Source of the DNA: an uncultured Lachnospiraceae bacterium
GTDB taxonomy: Bacteria > Bacillota > Clostridia > Lachnospirales > Lachnospiraceae
Assembly (NCBI GenBank): GCA_902789265.1
Contig: CADANR010000006.1
Span: 1 to 35,892, forward strand
Length of the DNA stretch: 35,892 bases
Direction: 5' to 3'
In this document: positions 1 through 8,698 of the stretch, one piece after another
How positions within the stretch are numbered: position 1 is the first letter of the stretch
Layout: each line of letters starts with the position of its first letter
The notes under the pieces: generated by a model
The model's input: the letters and a program-made list of their open reading frames with translations, nothing else
Told to the model about the DNA's origin: nothing
Databases searched by the model: none
Program-made: the position numbers and the translations under genes

Positions 1-225
1 AACCGGCTGGAAGAATTCAAAACCCTTGGATATCCGGTCTTGCTCGGTACTTCCAGAAAGTCGGTAATCGGACTGACACTGGACCTTCCGGCAGAAGAAA
101 GACTGGAGGGAACACTTGCAACCACGGTATTTGCGGTAATGAAGGGTGCTGCATTTGTACGTGTGCATGACGTGAAAGAAAATATAAGAACAATCAGAAT
201 GACGGAGGCAATTCTTCAAAAATAA
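1..225 (+). CDS. folP: Dihydropteroate synthase, C-terminal part (5' end outside window)
   Basis: Frame 1 is open from the first base to the TAA at 223-225, so only the last 74 codons are present. The segment LLGTSRKSVIG matches the conserved C-terminal pterin/phosphate-binding motif of dihydropteroate synthase, and it is followed by the usual family ending (GTLATTVFAVMKGAAFVRVHDV, where Arg-x-His-Asp-Val closes the TIM barrel). The enzyme joins p-aminobenzoate to dihydropterin pyrophosphate in cytoplasmic folate synthesis. The folB-folK fusion begins 20 bases downstream, so the two genes form a folate operon. The identity is firm despite the truncation. Confidence 0.92.
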   Translation, partial: NRLEEFKTLGYPVLLGTSRKSVIGLTLDLPAEERLEGTLATTVFAVMKGAAFVRVHDVKENIRTIRMTEAILQK

Positions 226-245
226 TAATGCATGGGGGTGCGGTT

Positions 246-1094
246 ATGATGGATGAGATTATTATTTCCGGTCTGAAAATTTTTGCGTGGCACGGAGTGT
301 ATGAAGAAGAACAGGAAAAGGGACAGAATTTTGTCATCAATGCGAAACTTTTCCTGGATACTTCAGCTTCCGGAGATTCTGATTCTCTGGATGATACCGT
401 TGACTACGGAAAGGTTTGTCTTTTTATCAATGATTTTATGAGAGTCAGTCGTTATAACACTCTCGAGGCGCTTGTAAACAATCTGGCGCGCAAAATCATG
501 ATAAAATTCCCATTATCACAAAGTATAGAACTTGAAATCCAGAAACCTGAGGCACCGATTCCGCTTCCGTTTGAAACGGTTTCCGTAAAGATTAAGAGAA
601 GCTGGCATAAGGCATATATTGCAACCGGATCCAATATGGGGGACAGCGAGGAGTTTATTAAAAATGCCCTTGAAAACCTGGATGCGGATGAAAACTGCAG
701 GGTTTTAAGAACTTCTAAAATGTATCATTCGAGAGCATACGGCGGTGTGGAACAGGACAATTTCTGTAATTCCGTATTCTGTATGGAAACCCTGTATTCC
801 CCGATTGAATTATTAACCAGACTGCAGCAGGAAGAAAGAGAAGCAGGAAGAGAAAGATTAATTAAGTGGGGACCCAGAACCCTGGATCTGGACATTCTTT
901 ACTATGACGATATCATCATGGAACGCGAACATTTGCGTATTCCGCACCGGGACATGTCCAACCGCGATTTTGTTCTGTTGCCCTTAAGCGAGATTGCACC
1001 ATATAAGCGGCACCCGATTCTGGGACTTACAACGCTTGAGATGTTGGGACGTGTAAAAGAGACCTATGTGCTTACGATGAAGGAAGAAGAATAA
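246..1094 (+). CDS. folBK: Bifunctional dihydroneopterin aldolase / HPPK (FolB-FolK fusion)
   Basis: Two consecutive folate enzymes are fused in 282 residues. Residues 1-117 are dihydroneopterin aldolase (FolB): ISGLKIFAWHGVYEEEQ contains the catalytic Glu region near residue 22, and Lys100 lies in LEIQKPEAP. Residues about 122-282 are 6-hydroxymethyl-dihydropterin pyrophosphokinase (FolK), with ATGSNMGD at its start and the signature KWGPRTLDLDILYY. Together they convert dihydroneopterin to the pyrophosphate that FolP uses. I chose the ATG at 246 because GGGGGTG sits just upstream; the in-frame ATG at 228 has no ribosome site. The stop codon overlaps the next start by one base, so the next gene is probably translationally coupled. 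Confidence 0.93.
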   Translation: MMDEIIISGLKIFAWHGVYEEEQEKGQNFVINAKLFLDTSASGDSDSLDDTVDYGKVCLFINDFMRVSRYNTLEALVNNLARKIMIKFPLSQSIELEIQKPEAPIPLPFETVSVKIKRSWHKAYIATGSNMGDSEEFIKNALENLDADENCRVLRTSKMYHSRAYGGVEQDNFCNSVFCMETLYSPIELLTRLQQEEREAGRERLIKWGPRTLDLDILYYDDIIMEREHLRIPHRDMSNRDFVLLPLSEIAPYKRHPILGLTTLEMLGRVKETYVLTMKEEE

Positions 1095-2602
1095 TGAAAA
1101 AGAGATTGTTTGCGGCAATTGATGTGGGTTCCTATGAGCTCAGTCTGAAGATCTTTGAGATTTTTGCGGGAAAGGAATGGAAGGTAATCGACTATATCCG
1201 TCATCGTCTGGATCTCGGAACGGATTCGTATTCAAGGGGAATTTTATCCTATGAGCGAATCGAAGAACTCTGCCATGTTCTCAGGGAATTTAAGGGAATC
1301 ATGGATTCCTACGGAGTGAATGATTATAAGGCATACGGAACAAGTGCCATTCGCGAGTTAAACAATACGCAGGTCATTTTAGACCAGATCAAAATCCGTA
1401 CAGGTCTGGTCATTGATGTTTTAAGCAATTCCGAACAGCGCTACTTAGACTATAAATCCGTTGCATCCGCGGGCGAAGGGTTTGAAACCATTATCGGAAA
1501 GGGTACCGCGATTCTGGATATCGGAGGCGGAAGTATCCAGCTTTCGTTGTTTGATAAGGATACCCTGATTACCACGCAAAATATTCGTCTCGGAGTTTTC
1601 CGTCTGAAGGATATGTTAAACGAGATCGGTGCAAAACCGTCCCATACGGTATCTCTTCTGGAAGAGATGATTAACGACCAGCTCTCCGTATTCAAAAAGC
1701 TTCATGTCAAAGACAGGGAGATCCAGAATCTGATTGTGGTTGATGACTATGTTTCATCCTCCTTAAGCAAGTATAAGAGTCCCGTGGGAGGAACAACGGG
1801 CTATATGTCGAAGGAAACCTTCCATCAGCTTCTAAATGACGGGTACTTCAGGGAAATGACGGAATCTGTCATTATTTCCACACAGTTGATCAAATGCTCG
1901 ATGGATATTCTCGGGGCAGGATATTTATGGGTTCCGGGTGTGACGCTCTGCGACGGTATCGCCTATGATTATGCGGTAAGCAGCAAACTGATTACTCCGA
2001 AGCATGATTTTGAGCAGGATATCATCGCCTGCGCAAAGAATATTTCCAACCGTTACCAGGGCAGCAAGAAGCGCGGTGAGGCACTGGAAAAGCTCACTAT
2101 CAGCATTTTCGATGCAACCAAAAAATTACACGGTCTCGGAAAGCGTGAAAGACTGTATCTTCGAATTGCGGCACTTCTTCAGGACTGCGGAAGATATATG
2201 TCATTAACCAGCGTCGGAATGTGTTCCTATCATGTGGTGATGAATACGGAGATTATCGGACTCTCCCATGCAGAGCGTGAGCTGGTTGCAAATATCGTGA
2301 AATACAATCATGAGGATTTCACCTACTTCGAGGAATTGTCAATGAAGAGTGCAATCGATCGGGAAGGCTTCTTAATCATTGCCAAGCTAACGGCAATCTT
2401 AAGACTTGCCTGTGCGCTGGATTCTTCTCACAGGCAGAAATTTACGAATGTTAAAATTACTTTGGATGATGATGAGCTGATTCTCCGCGTGGATACCGAT
2501 AAGAATATTGAACTCGAAAAAGGACTCTTTGACGGGAAGGCAGAGTTCTTTGAAGAGGTTTATAATGTGAAGCCGCTTCTGAAGCAGAAGAAGAGTTTTT
2601 AA
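1094..2602 (+). CDS. ppx: Ppx/GppA-family exopolyphosphatase / pppGpp phosphatase
   Basis: This 502-residue protein belongs to the actin-like ASKHA fold family that hydrolyses polyphosphate or pppGpp. It begins AAIDVGSYELSLKIFE (phosphate 1 motif). YGTSAIRELNN, NSEQRYLDYKSV and the glycine-rich AILDIGGGSIQLSLFD (phosphate 2 motif) follow. Residues about 330-440 resemble the C-terminal HD-like domain, but the usual His-Asp pair reads LLQDCGRY, so the metal-binding His is Gln. The gene starts inside the folBK stop codon and is followed 67 bp later by ppk1, giving a polyphosphate synthesis and breakdown pair. Sequence alone does not separate exopolyphosphatase from GppA activity; the ppk1 neighbour favours polyphosphate. 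Confidence 0.85.
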   Translation: MKKRLFAAIDVGSYELSLKIFEIFAGKEWKVIDYIRHRLDLGTDSYSRGILSYERIEELCHVLREFKGIMDSYGVNDYKAYGTSAIRELNNTQVILDQIKIRTGLVIDVLSNSEQRYLDYKSVASAGEGFETIIGKGTAILDIGGGSIQLSLFDKDTLITTQNIRLGVFRLKDMLNEIGAKPSHTVSLLEEMINDQLSVFKKLHVKDREIQNLIVVDDYVSSSLSKYKSPVGGTTGYMSKETFHQLLNDGYFREMTESVIISTQLIKCSMDILGAGYLWVPGVTLCDGIAYDYAVSSKLITPKHDFEQDIIACAKNISNRYQGSKKRGEALEKLTISIFDATKKLHGLGKRERLYLRIAALLQDCGRYMSLTSVGMCSYHVVMNTEIIGLSHAERELVANIVKYNHEDFTYFEELSMKSAIDREGFLIIAKLTAILRLACALDSSHRQKFTNVKITLDDDELILRVDTDKNIELEKGLFDGKAEFFEEVYNVKPLLKQKKSF

Positions 2603-2660
2603 TAAATAAGAGCTTTAATAAAAAGAGTTTCTAATACAAACAGTATTTCTAATAAAACAG
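2601..2660 (+). repeat. Degenerate AT-rich tandem units in the ppx-ppk spacer
   Basis: The spacer is built from related 16-18 base units that each begin with AATA: aataaataagagcttt (2601-2616), aataaaaagagtttct (2617-2632), aatacaaacagtatttct (2633-2650), then a partial copy. The first unit overlaps the ppx stop codon. No promoter or hairpin terminator is evident, so ppk1 is probably cotranscribed with ppx. Confidence 0.5.
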
Positions 2661-2669
2661 AGGGAATGT

Positions 2670-4844
2670 ATGGCAGAACTGAATTTAAAAAATCCGGATT
2701 ATTATTTAAACAGGGAATTGTCCTGGCTTAGTTTTGACGAGCGAATCTTGGGCGAAGCAAGGGATAAGAATATCCCCTTATTTGAAAGGCTTAAATTTTT
2801 AAGCATCGTATCTTCCAACCTGGATGAATTCTACATGGTTCGCGTGGCATCCTTAAAGGATATGGTGGATGCGGGTTACACCAAGAAGGACATTGCCGGC
2901 ATGACACCGAAGCAGCAGCTGGCCGCTATCAGTGTGAGAACGCATGAACTGGTGAACAGCCAGTATTCCACCTACAACCGTAGTCTGATTCCTGCACTGA
3001 ATGAAGTCGGACTTACCGTGATCCGTTCCCATGAGGAGCTGACGAAAGAGGAAGCAAGGTATGTGGATGAATACTTCGAGGAAAATGTATATCCGGTACT
3101 GACTCCCATGGCAGTAGATTCTTCCAGACCGTTCCCCTTAATCCGTAATAAATCCCTGAATATCGGAGCACTGGTAAAACGGAAGGAGAATGCCGATGCA
3201 AAGGGAAAGAAAAAATTATCCAAAACCTCCGGTAAAGTGGAGACGGAATTTGCAACCGTTCAGGTTCCCGGTGTATTAAACCGTATCATTCCGATTCCGT
3301 GTAAGGAAGGAAAGAAGATTATTTTTCTAGAAGAAGTCATTGAGCGGAATATCAGTAAGCTCTTCTTAAATTATGACGTAATTTGCGCATCCCCTTTCCG
3401 TATTATGAGAAATGCGGACTTATCAATCGATGAGGACGAAGCGGAAGATTTATTAAAAGAAATCGAAAAGCAGGTTAAACGCCGTCAGTGGGGCAAGGCA
3501 ATTCGTCTGGAAGTCCAGGATTCCATTCCGAAGAAATTATTAAAAATCCTTGTGGATGAACTGCAGATTGAAGAAGAAGATATTTTCAAAATCGACGGAA
3601 CCGTGGATCTGACCGTGTTTATGAAGGTTTACGGGCTCGAAGGATTCGAGGATTATAAGATTAAATCGTTTGAACCGATTCCGGTTTACGATATCGATCC
3701 GGAGGAAGATATTTTTACTTCCATTCAGAAGAAGGATATCTTAATGCACCATCCGTATGAAAGCTTTGAGCCGGTGGTTAATTTCATTAAGGAAGCTGCA
3801 AGGGATAAAGATGTCCTTGCCATCAAACAGACGCTTTACCGTGTCAGCGGAAATTCGCCGATTATAGCGGCACTTGCGGAAGCTGCGGAAAACGGAAAGC
3901 AGGTTTCCGTTCTGGTGGAATTAAAGGCCAGATTTGATGAAGAGAATAATATCGTCTGGGCAAAGAAACTTGAAAAAGCCGGCTGCCATGTAATCTACGG
4001 TCTGGTAGGTTTAAAGACACACAGCAAGATTACGCTGGTTGTAAGACGCGAAGAAGACGGCATCCGGAGATACGTACATCTGGCTACCGGAAACTATAAC
4101 GATGCCACGGCGAAATTATATACCGATTTAGGTATGTTTACCTGCAACGAAGCAATCGGAGAGGATGCTACGGCGGTATTTAACATGCTTTCCGGTTATT
4201 CGGAACCGGAGGGATGGAATAAGCTTTCGCTTGCACCGATCTGGATGAAGGACAAATTCCTGCAGTTAATTGCAAGAGAGAAGGAACATGCAATAAACGG
4301 GGAGGAAGGCAGAATCATTGCAAAAATGAATTCTCTTTGTGACCAGGATATTATTATGGCTTTATACGAGGCTTCCAATGCAGGCGTAAAGATTGATCTG
4401 ATTGTACGCGGAATCTGCTGCTTAAAGGTTGGAATTCCGGGAATCTCCGATAATATCATCGTTCATTCCATCGTCGGAAATTTCTTAGAGCACAGCAGAA
4501 TTTACTATTTCAAAAACGGCGGAAACGAGGAGTATTATTTAAGCTCCGCAGACTGGATGCCGAGAAACTTAGAGCGCAGAGTTGAGATTTTATTCCCCGT
4601 TGAGAATACCGAACTGACAGCGAGACTTATGCATATCTTAAGTGCGGAATTACAGGATAATCTGAAGGCATATATTTTACAGCCTGACGGGACATATGCG
4701 AAACCCGATAAACGCGGCAAGGTGCCGTTCGGTTCGCAGGATGCGTTCTGTGAAGAAGCGGTAAGCCGGAAGAATTCGTTTAAAAAAGATGTCAGGAATA
4801 CCCGCGTATTTGTGCCGGAAACGAATCCGGGCGGAAAGGAATAA
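2670..4844 (+). CDS. ppk1: Polyphosphate kinase 1
   Basis: The 724-residue length is normal for PPK1, which reversibly transfers the ATP gamma phosphate to inorganic polyphosphate. The N-terminal domain opens with YYLNRELSWLSFDERIL and SSNLDEFYMVRVASLKD, both classic PPK1 motifs. The catalytic core carries LMHHPYESFEPV, KQTLYRVSG and VGLKTHSKITLVVRRE; the His in KTHSK is the expected autophosphorylated residue. The second phospholipase-D-like motif is NFLEHSRIYYF, followed by SSADWMPRNLERRVEILFPV. A gagGGAatgt ribosome site precedes the ATG. The insert around residues 175-190 (KGKKKLSKTSGK) is Lys-rich and looks like a surface loop. The Maf-like gene follows after 3 bp, so these genes form one operon. 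Confidence 0.96.
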   Translation: MAELNLKNPDYYLNRELSWLSFDERILGEARDKNIPLFERLKFLSIVSSNLDEFYMVRVASLKDMVDAGYTKKDIAGMTPKQQLAAISVRTHELVNSQYSTYNRSLIPALNEVGLTVIRSHEELTKEEARYVDEYFEENVYPVLTPMAVDSSRPFPLIRNKSLNIGALVKRKENADAKGKKKLSKTSGKVETEFATVQVPGVLNRIIPIPCKEGKKIIFLEEVIERNISKLFLNYDVICASPFRIMRNADLSIDEDEAEDLLKEIEKQVKRRQWGKAIRLEVQDSIPKKLLKILVDELQIEEEDIFKIDGTVDLTVFMKVYGLEGFEDYKIKSFEPIPVYDIDPEEDIFTSIQKKDILMHHPYESFEPVVNFIKEAARDKDVLAIKQTLYRVSGNSPIIAALAEAAENGKQVSVLVELKARFDEENNIVWAKKLEKAGCHVIYGLVGLKTHSKITLVVRREEDGIRRYVHLATGNYNDATAKLYTDLGMFTCNEAIGEDATAVFNMLSGYSEPEGWNKLSLAPIWMKDKFLQLIAREKEHAINGEEGRIIAKMNSLCDQDIIMALYEASNAGVKIDLIVRGICCLKVGIPGISDNIIVHSIVGNFLEHSRIYYFKNGGNEEYYLSSADWMPRNLERRVEILFPVENTELTARLMHILSAELQDNLKAYILQPDGTYAKPDKRGKVPFGSQDAFCEEAVSRKNSFKKDVRNTRVFVPETNPGGKE

Positions 4845-4847
4845 AAA

Positions 4848-5484
4848 ATGGAGGAAATGAAATATACCTGGATTCTGGCAAGCAATTCTCCCAGAAGAAA
4901 GGAATTACTCAGTAATTTAATGGGAGATATTATGGTGCTTGCCATGGATGTTGATGAGACGGTAGAACCCGGCCTTCCTCCCGAAAAAATCGTGGAAAAG
5001 CTTGCCAGGAGAAAAGCGCATGCTGTATTTGACCGTGTGTATCAGCTGGGAGAACTGATTGACCAAGATCCGAAAAATACGGAAGACGAAAAACTGATGC
5101 TTGCAAAAGAATTTGTTGCATCTAAAGTGTATTCCGTAATCGGTGCGGACACAATTGTTTATCATAACGGAGAGGTGCTGGGGAAACCGAAGGATAAAGA
5201 GGATGCATTCCGGATGTTAAAATCCTTAAGCGGTAATACACACAGTGTATTTACCGGAGTATGCATTCTGACCCCGAAAGAAAAACTCTTTTTCCATTCG
5301 GAAACGAAGGTAACTTTTGATGATCTTCCGGATGATGAAATTTGGGAATATATCGAAACCATACGGTATTCAGGGTGCGGGCGGTACTTTTGTGACCGGA
5401 ATCGAAGGCGATTATACGAATGTGGTAGGTTTTCCGATCGGTGAATTCTGCCATCTGATTCGTACGAAGAAATTTACGTTATAG
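4848..5484 (+). pseudogene. maf: Maf-family nucleotide pyrophosphatase, frameshifted by an internal ~26-nt deletion
   Basis: The first frame reads ILASNSPRRKELLSNL, then GADTIVYHNGEVLGKP, then FTGVCIL. These are the usual Maf/YhdE (nucleoside triphosphate pyrophosphatase) motifs up to EIWEYIET at 5360. From 5362 the family sequence resumes in another frame as YGIQGAGGTFVTGIEGDY and NVVGFPIGEF, ending at TAG 5482-5484. The missing piece corresponds to the conserved GE-x-x-DKAGA segment. One base remains where about 27 are expected, so a deletion of about 26 nt both shifts the frame and removes a functionally conserved Lys-Ala-Gly loop. The uninterrupted frame ends early at 5444 with an unrelated tail. 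Maf proteins also carry an extra loop (about residues 65-85) in related bacteria, which is present here. A sequencing or assembly error cannot be excluded. Confidence 0.8.
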
Positions 5485-5559
5485 CATTTTATACGGGAAA
5501 CAACCGAAAAGAAAGTGCGGAAAAACATAAAGAAAAAATAAGAAACGAAGGAATAAAGA

Positions 5560-6312
5560 ATGAAACTGGTATCATGGAATGTAAACGGATTAAGAGCATG
5601 CCTTACGAAAGGCTTTATGGATTCTTTCCATGCACTGGATGCCGACATTTTCTGTCTGCAGGAGACCAAACTGCAGGAGGGACAGCATGATCTGGATTTG
5701 CCGGGTTATCATCAGTACTGGAATTATGCGGAGAAAAAAGGATATTCCGGAACGGCTATGTTTACCAAAGAGGAACCGCTAAATGTCTCATACGGAATCG
5801 GTGTGGAGGAGCATGATCACGAGGGAAGAGTGATTACGGCGGAATTTCCCGATTTCTATGTGATTGTTGTATATGTTCCGAATGCACAGAGAGAACTGAC
5901 AAGACTTGAATACCGTCAGGAATGGGAAGCGGCGTTTTTACAATATATTCTGAAACTGGAGGAGAAAAAACCGGTCATTTACTGCGGTGATCTGAATGTG
6001 GCACATCAGGAAATCGATTTAAAAAATGCAAAGAGCAATCGAGGTAATGCGGGCTTTACGGATGAAGAGAGAGCATGCTTTACAAAGGTTCTGGAAAGCG
6101 GCTATGTGGATTCCTTCCGTTATCTTTATCCTGACAGGAAGGATGCATACTCCTGGTGGTCCTATATGTTCCATGCAAGAGAGAAGAATGCGGGTTGGCG
6201 GATTGATTATTTCGTTGTATCCGAGAAATTAAAAGACAGAATCAAAGAGGCGTCGATTCATCCAGAGGTTATGGGTTCCGATCACTGTCCGGTTGAGTTG
6301 GAATTAAACTGA
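5560..6312 (+). CDS. exoA: Exodeoxyribonuclease III / AP endonuclease
   Basis: This 250-residue protein is of the ExoIII/APE1 type, which cleaves DNA backbones 5' of abasic sites in base excision repair. It begins MKLVSWNVNGLRA. The metal-binding Glu is in FCLQETKLQ, the middle motif is VYVPNAQRE, the catalytic Asp-Asn is in YCGDLNVAHQEIDL, and the C-terminal signature is WRIDYFVVS followed by GSDHCPVELEL. All active-site motifs are present. The start has a gaAGGAata ribosome site. It follows the broken maf gene on the same strand with a 75-bp A-rich gap that contains no clear terminator. Confidence 0.95.
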   Translation: MKLVSWNVNGLRACLTKGFMDSFHALDADIFCLQETKLQEGQHDLDLPGYHQYWNYAEKKGYSGTAMFTKEEPLNVSYGIGVEEHDHEGRVITAEFPDFYVIVVYVPNAQRELTRLEYRQEWEAAFLQYILKLEEKKPVIYCGDLNVAHQEIDLKNAKSNRGNAGFTDEERACFTKVLESGYVDSFRYLYPDRKDAYSWWSYMFHAREKNAGWRIDYFVVSEKLKDRIKEASIHPEVMGSDHCPVELELN

Positions 6313-6319
6313 TTTAAAG

Positions 6320-6383
6320 AATAACAGAAATAATTAATAACAGAAATAATTAATAACAGAAATAATTAATAACAGAAATAATT
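6320..6383 (+). repeat. Four perfect 16-bp tandem repeats upstream of a small membrane-protein gene
   Basis: The unit aataacagaaataatt is repeated four times without a mismatch at 6320, 6336, 6352 and 6368. A further partial unit runs into the ribosome site (cggagg, 6391-6396) of the next gene. The array fills almost the whole spacer, so copy-number change would alter spacer length but not the ribosome site. There are no unique spacers, so it is not a CRISPR array. Confidence 0.95.
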
Positions 6384-6403
6384 AATAATACGGAGGTTTA
6401 TTT

Positions 6404-6883
6404 ATGTCTAAGAAAGTGGGAATTATTGCGATTGTTATATCAATAATCAGTTTGCTGTGTGCATTGTTTTCCGTGGGGTACTGTATCATCACGGTAGGCT
6501 TCGGAAAGAACACTTCCGGAACTAAAGCTGCCGTAGAAGATGAATATTTCGGCAGCATGGAGAAAAGAACACAGTATGTACTGTATGTAGGAACCAATGA
6601 TCAGGATACCTATAAGATTGAGATGACGGAAGCGGAAGCAAAGGATCTTGTGGACCAAATCTGTTTGAAATATATGAAGGGTTATACGCTGGGTGAAGCA
6701 ACGGGCTCCTGGGTGGATGATGACGGAATACGGACACATGAGTATACACTTGTCTGCTATTTTGATGACCCCGAAATAGAGGATGTATACAGTTGTGCCG
6801 AGGAAATTCGTGAAGCACTCAATCAAAGTTCCATTCTGATTGAGGCAAATGAGATTAATATGGAGTATTATTCCGCAGAGTAA
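6404..6883 (+). CDS. Membrane-anchored protein of unknown function
   Basis: I do not recognise a family for this 159-residue protein. It starts with a short Lys stretch and one hydrophobic segment (about residues 5-30, GIIAIVISIISLLCALFSV), with no lipobox and no obvious cleavage site, so it is probably anchored with its C-terminus outside. The rest is acidic and mixed alpha/beta in appearance, with TNDQDTYKIEMTEAEAKDLV and a Trp-Val-Asp-Asp segment. CGGAGG lies at good distance before the ATG. It converges with the minus-strand gene, with stops only 3 bp apart, leaving no room for a separate terminator. Confidence 0.75.
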   Translation: MSKKVGIIAIVISIISLLCALFSVGYCIITVGFGKNTSGTKAAVEDEYFGSMEKRTQYVLYVGTNDQDTYKIEMTEAEAKDLVDQICLKYMKGYTLGEATGSWVDDDGIRTHEYTLVCYFDDPEIEDVYSCAEEIREALNQSSILIEANEINMEYYSAE

Positions 6884-6886
6884 TAT

Positions 6887-8641
6887 TTACAGTAACGCAT
6901 TAAGGAAAGGCACCAGGCCGTCGTGATTATTATCTTTAAAGGTAATATAATCGGCGGCTTCTTTTGCATTATGGGAGCCGTTTACAAGCGCCACACCGTG
7001 TGCGGCAGCTAAGAGCATGGAAATATCGTTGTCCTGATCCGCAAATGCATAGGATTTTTCAAACGCAATCCCGTAAAGTTCGCACATTTTATAAAGAGCG
7101 ACTCCTTTACCCGAGGTCTTCGGGATGACTTCCAGAAAGATATTGTTTGAAAAAATACACTGAACGGAATCGGAGAAACATGCAAGAATGGTTTGCTGCA
7201 GGCGTTCCAGTTTTTCCTTGTCGGTCATGTGCATAATGATGAATTTAAACGGGCAGGGTTCTTCTTTAAGAACATCATCGCATACGCGGCAGGGCATTTT
7301 TACATATTCCGAATAGTAGTGTAGCTCTTCGGTATCTCTTTCGGAAATGACTTCCGTACTAGTATAGGTATGGAAATGCAAACCTTCCTTTCGGATCATT
7401 TCGCGGATTTTTTCGGAAACATCTTTCGGAAGCACATCTTTATAAAGGATTTCTTCTTTTTCCGGATCATATAAGCAGCCGCCGTTGAATGCACTGATAC
7501 AGGGGTTGTATTTACGAAGATCAAGCATATCGATGATCTTTTTGATGCTCGCTAACGGACGTCCTGTAGAGATGCTGAATGCATAGCCGTTTTTGATTGC
7601 CTGTTCCAGGGCCTTTCTTGTTGCCGGCATAATCTGCTTGGTATCATCCAGTAAGGATCCGTCCATATCAAAGCAGAGAAGCCCGCGTTTGCCGGAGTTT
7701 ACATTTGTTCCTGAAGTAACGGATGGTTCTGATTCCGCTTTCTCCTTTCCGGTTGAAGATACCTCCGAAGAGAATGCTTCGGATTCTTTGTAGTTTTTAA
7801 GATACTCGGCCTTGATTCCGTCTAAGAATTCTTCCGGAATAAAGAGTTTTCCCATTCCGGTTCCGAGCTGAATATGAGGTTTGTTGCTTCCGTGGAAATC
7901 CGAACCGCCGGTAAGCAGCAGGTCATATTTCTTTGCAAGAGCACGAATCTGTCTTTCGTCCGCACCCTGATAGGTACTGTAAACCGCTTCAATTCCGGCA
8001 AGACCTGCATCCTTTAAGGACGCAACGAGTCTGTCCAGTTTATCATCGGAAAAACCATAGAGAATCGGATGGGCAAGAACAGGAACACCGCCGACTTTAC
8101 GGATAATCCGTACCGCATCTTCCGGCAATACCTTCTCACGATGTACGTAAGTGGGACAGCGGTCACCTAAGTAGCGGCTGAATGCCTCGTTTAAGGAAGA
8201 AACTTCCCCTGCGTTATATAAGAATCTTGCAAAATGCATCCTTGTCAGAATGGTATTCGGTGTAACGGATGCAAGAAGTGCATCATATGTAATCGAAAGA
8301 CCTGCGTCATGGAGACGTTCGCACATCTTGCGGTTACGGTCTTCCCTTTTCCAAATCAGGTCTTTTAAGAATTCCTGCAATTCCGGTCTGTGATAGTTGA
8401 TATAATATCCGAGAATATGGATATCCTTCCCGGGAATGGCAGAAGTAATCTCAATTCCGGGAACCACCTCCACAGGTGAATCCGCGGAGAGTGCAAGTAT
8501 TTCATCCAGTCCCTTCGTGGCGTCATGGTCGGTTAAGGCAAATGCAGAAAGCCCGCGTTCTTCTGCAAGCTTAAGAAGTTCCGCGGGCGTTAAGGTCCCA
8601 TCCGAATATGTGGAGTGTACATGTAAATCAATCGCGTTCAT
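6887..8641 (-). CDS. PHP-domain phosphoesterase fused to a Cof-type HAD phosphatase
   Basis: Two hydrolases are fused in 584 residues. Residues 1-285 are a PHP domain with all metal-ligand motifs: DLHVHSTYSDGT, ALTDHD, GIEITS, HILGYY, LAHPI and GSDFHG. This arrangement resembles YciV/RNase AM-type phosphoesterases acting on 3',5'-nucleoside bisphosphates or short RNA ends. A Ser/Glu/Thr-rich linker (about 286-318) leads to a HAD domain with motif I FDMDGSLLDD, motif II STGRP and motif IV ADQDNDISML, typical of the Cof subfamily that dephosphorylates sugar phosphates and cofactors. The substrates are not readable from sequence. The start has an AAAGGA site 6 bases upstream. A terminator lies between this gene and the ABC-F gene upstream of it on the minus strand, so it needs its own promoter. 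Confidence 0.9.
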   Translation of the reverse strand: MNAIDLHVHSTYSDGTLTPAELLKLAEERGLSAFALTDHDATKGLDEILALSADSPVEVVPGIEITSAIPGKDIHILGYYINYHRPELQEFLKDLIWKREDRNRKMCERLHDAGLSITYDALLASVTPNTILTRMHFARFLYNAGEVSSLNEAFSRYLGDRCPTYVHREKVLPEDAVRIIRKVGGVPVLAHPILYGFSDDKLDRLVASLKDAGLAGIEAVYSTYQGADERQIRALAKKYDLLLTGGSDFHGSNKPHIQLGTGMGKLFIPEEFLDGIKAEYLKNYKESEAFSSEVSSTGKEKAESEPSVTSGTNVNSGKRGLLCFDMDGSLLDDTKQIMPATRKALEQAIKNGYAFSISTGRPLASIKKIIDMLDLRKYNPCISAFNGGCLYDPEKEEILYKDVLPKDVSEKIREMIRKEGLHFHTYTSTEVISERDTEELHYYSEYVKMPCRVCDDVLKEEPCPFKFIIMHMTDKEKLERLQQTILACFSDSVQCIFSNNIFLEVIPKTSGKGVALYKMCELYGIAFEKSYAFADQDNDISMLLAAAHGVALVNGSHNAKEAADYITFKDNNHDGLVPFLNALL

Positions 8642-8660
8642 TTTATTTCCTTTATTTTGA

Positions 8661-8687
8661 AAAAACAGAGCCGGAAATTCCGGCTCT
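8661..8687 (-). terminator. Intrinsic terminator of the ABC-F gene
   Basis: Read on the minus strand, AGAGCCGG and CCGGCTCT (8667-8674 and 8680-8687) form a perfect GC-rich 8-bp stem with a 5-base loop, followed by a run of U (8661-8665). It lies 12 bases beyond the ABC-F stop and just upstream of the PHP-HAD gene. Confidence 0.85.
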
Positions 8688-8698
8688 TTGGTAAGTTA

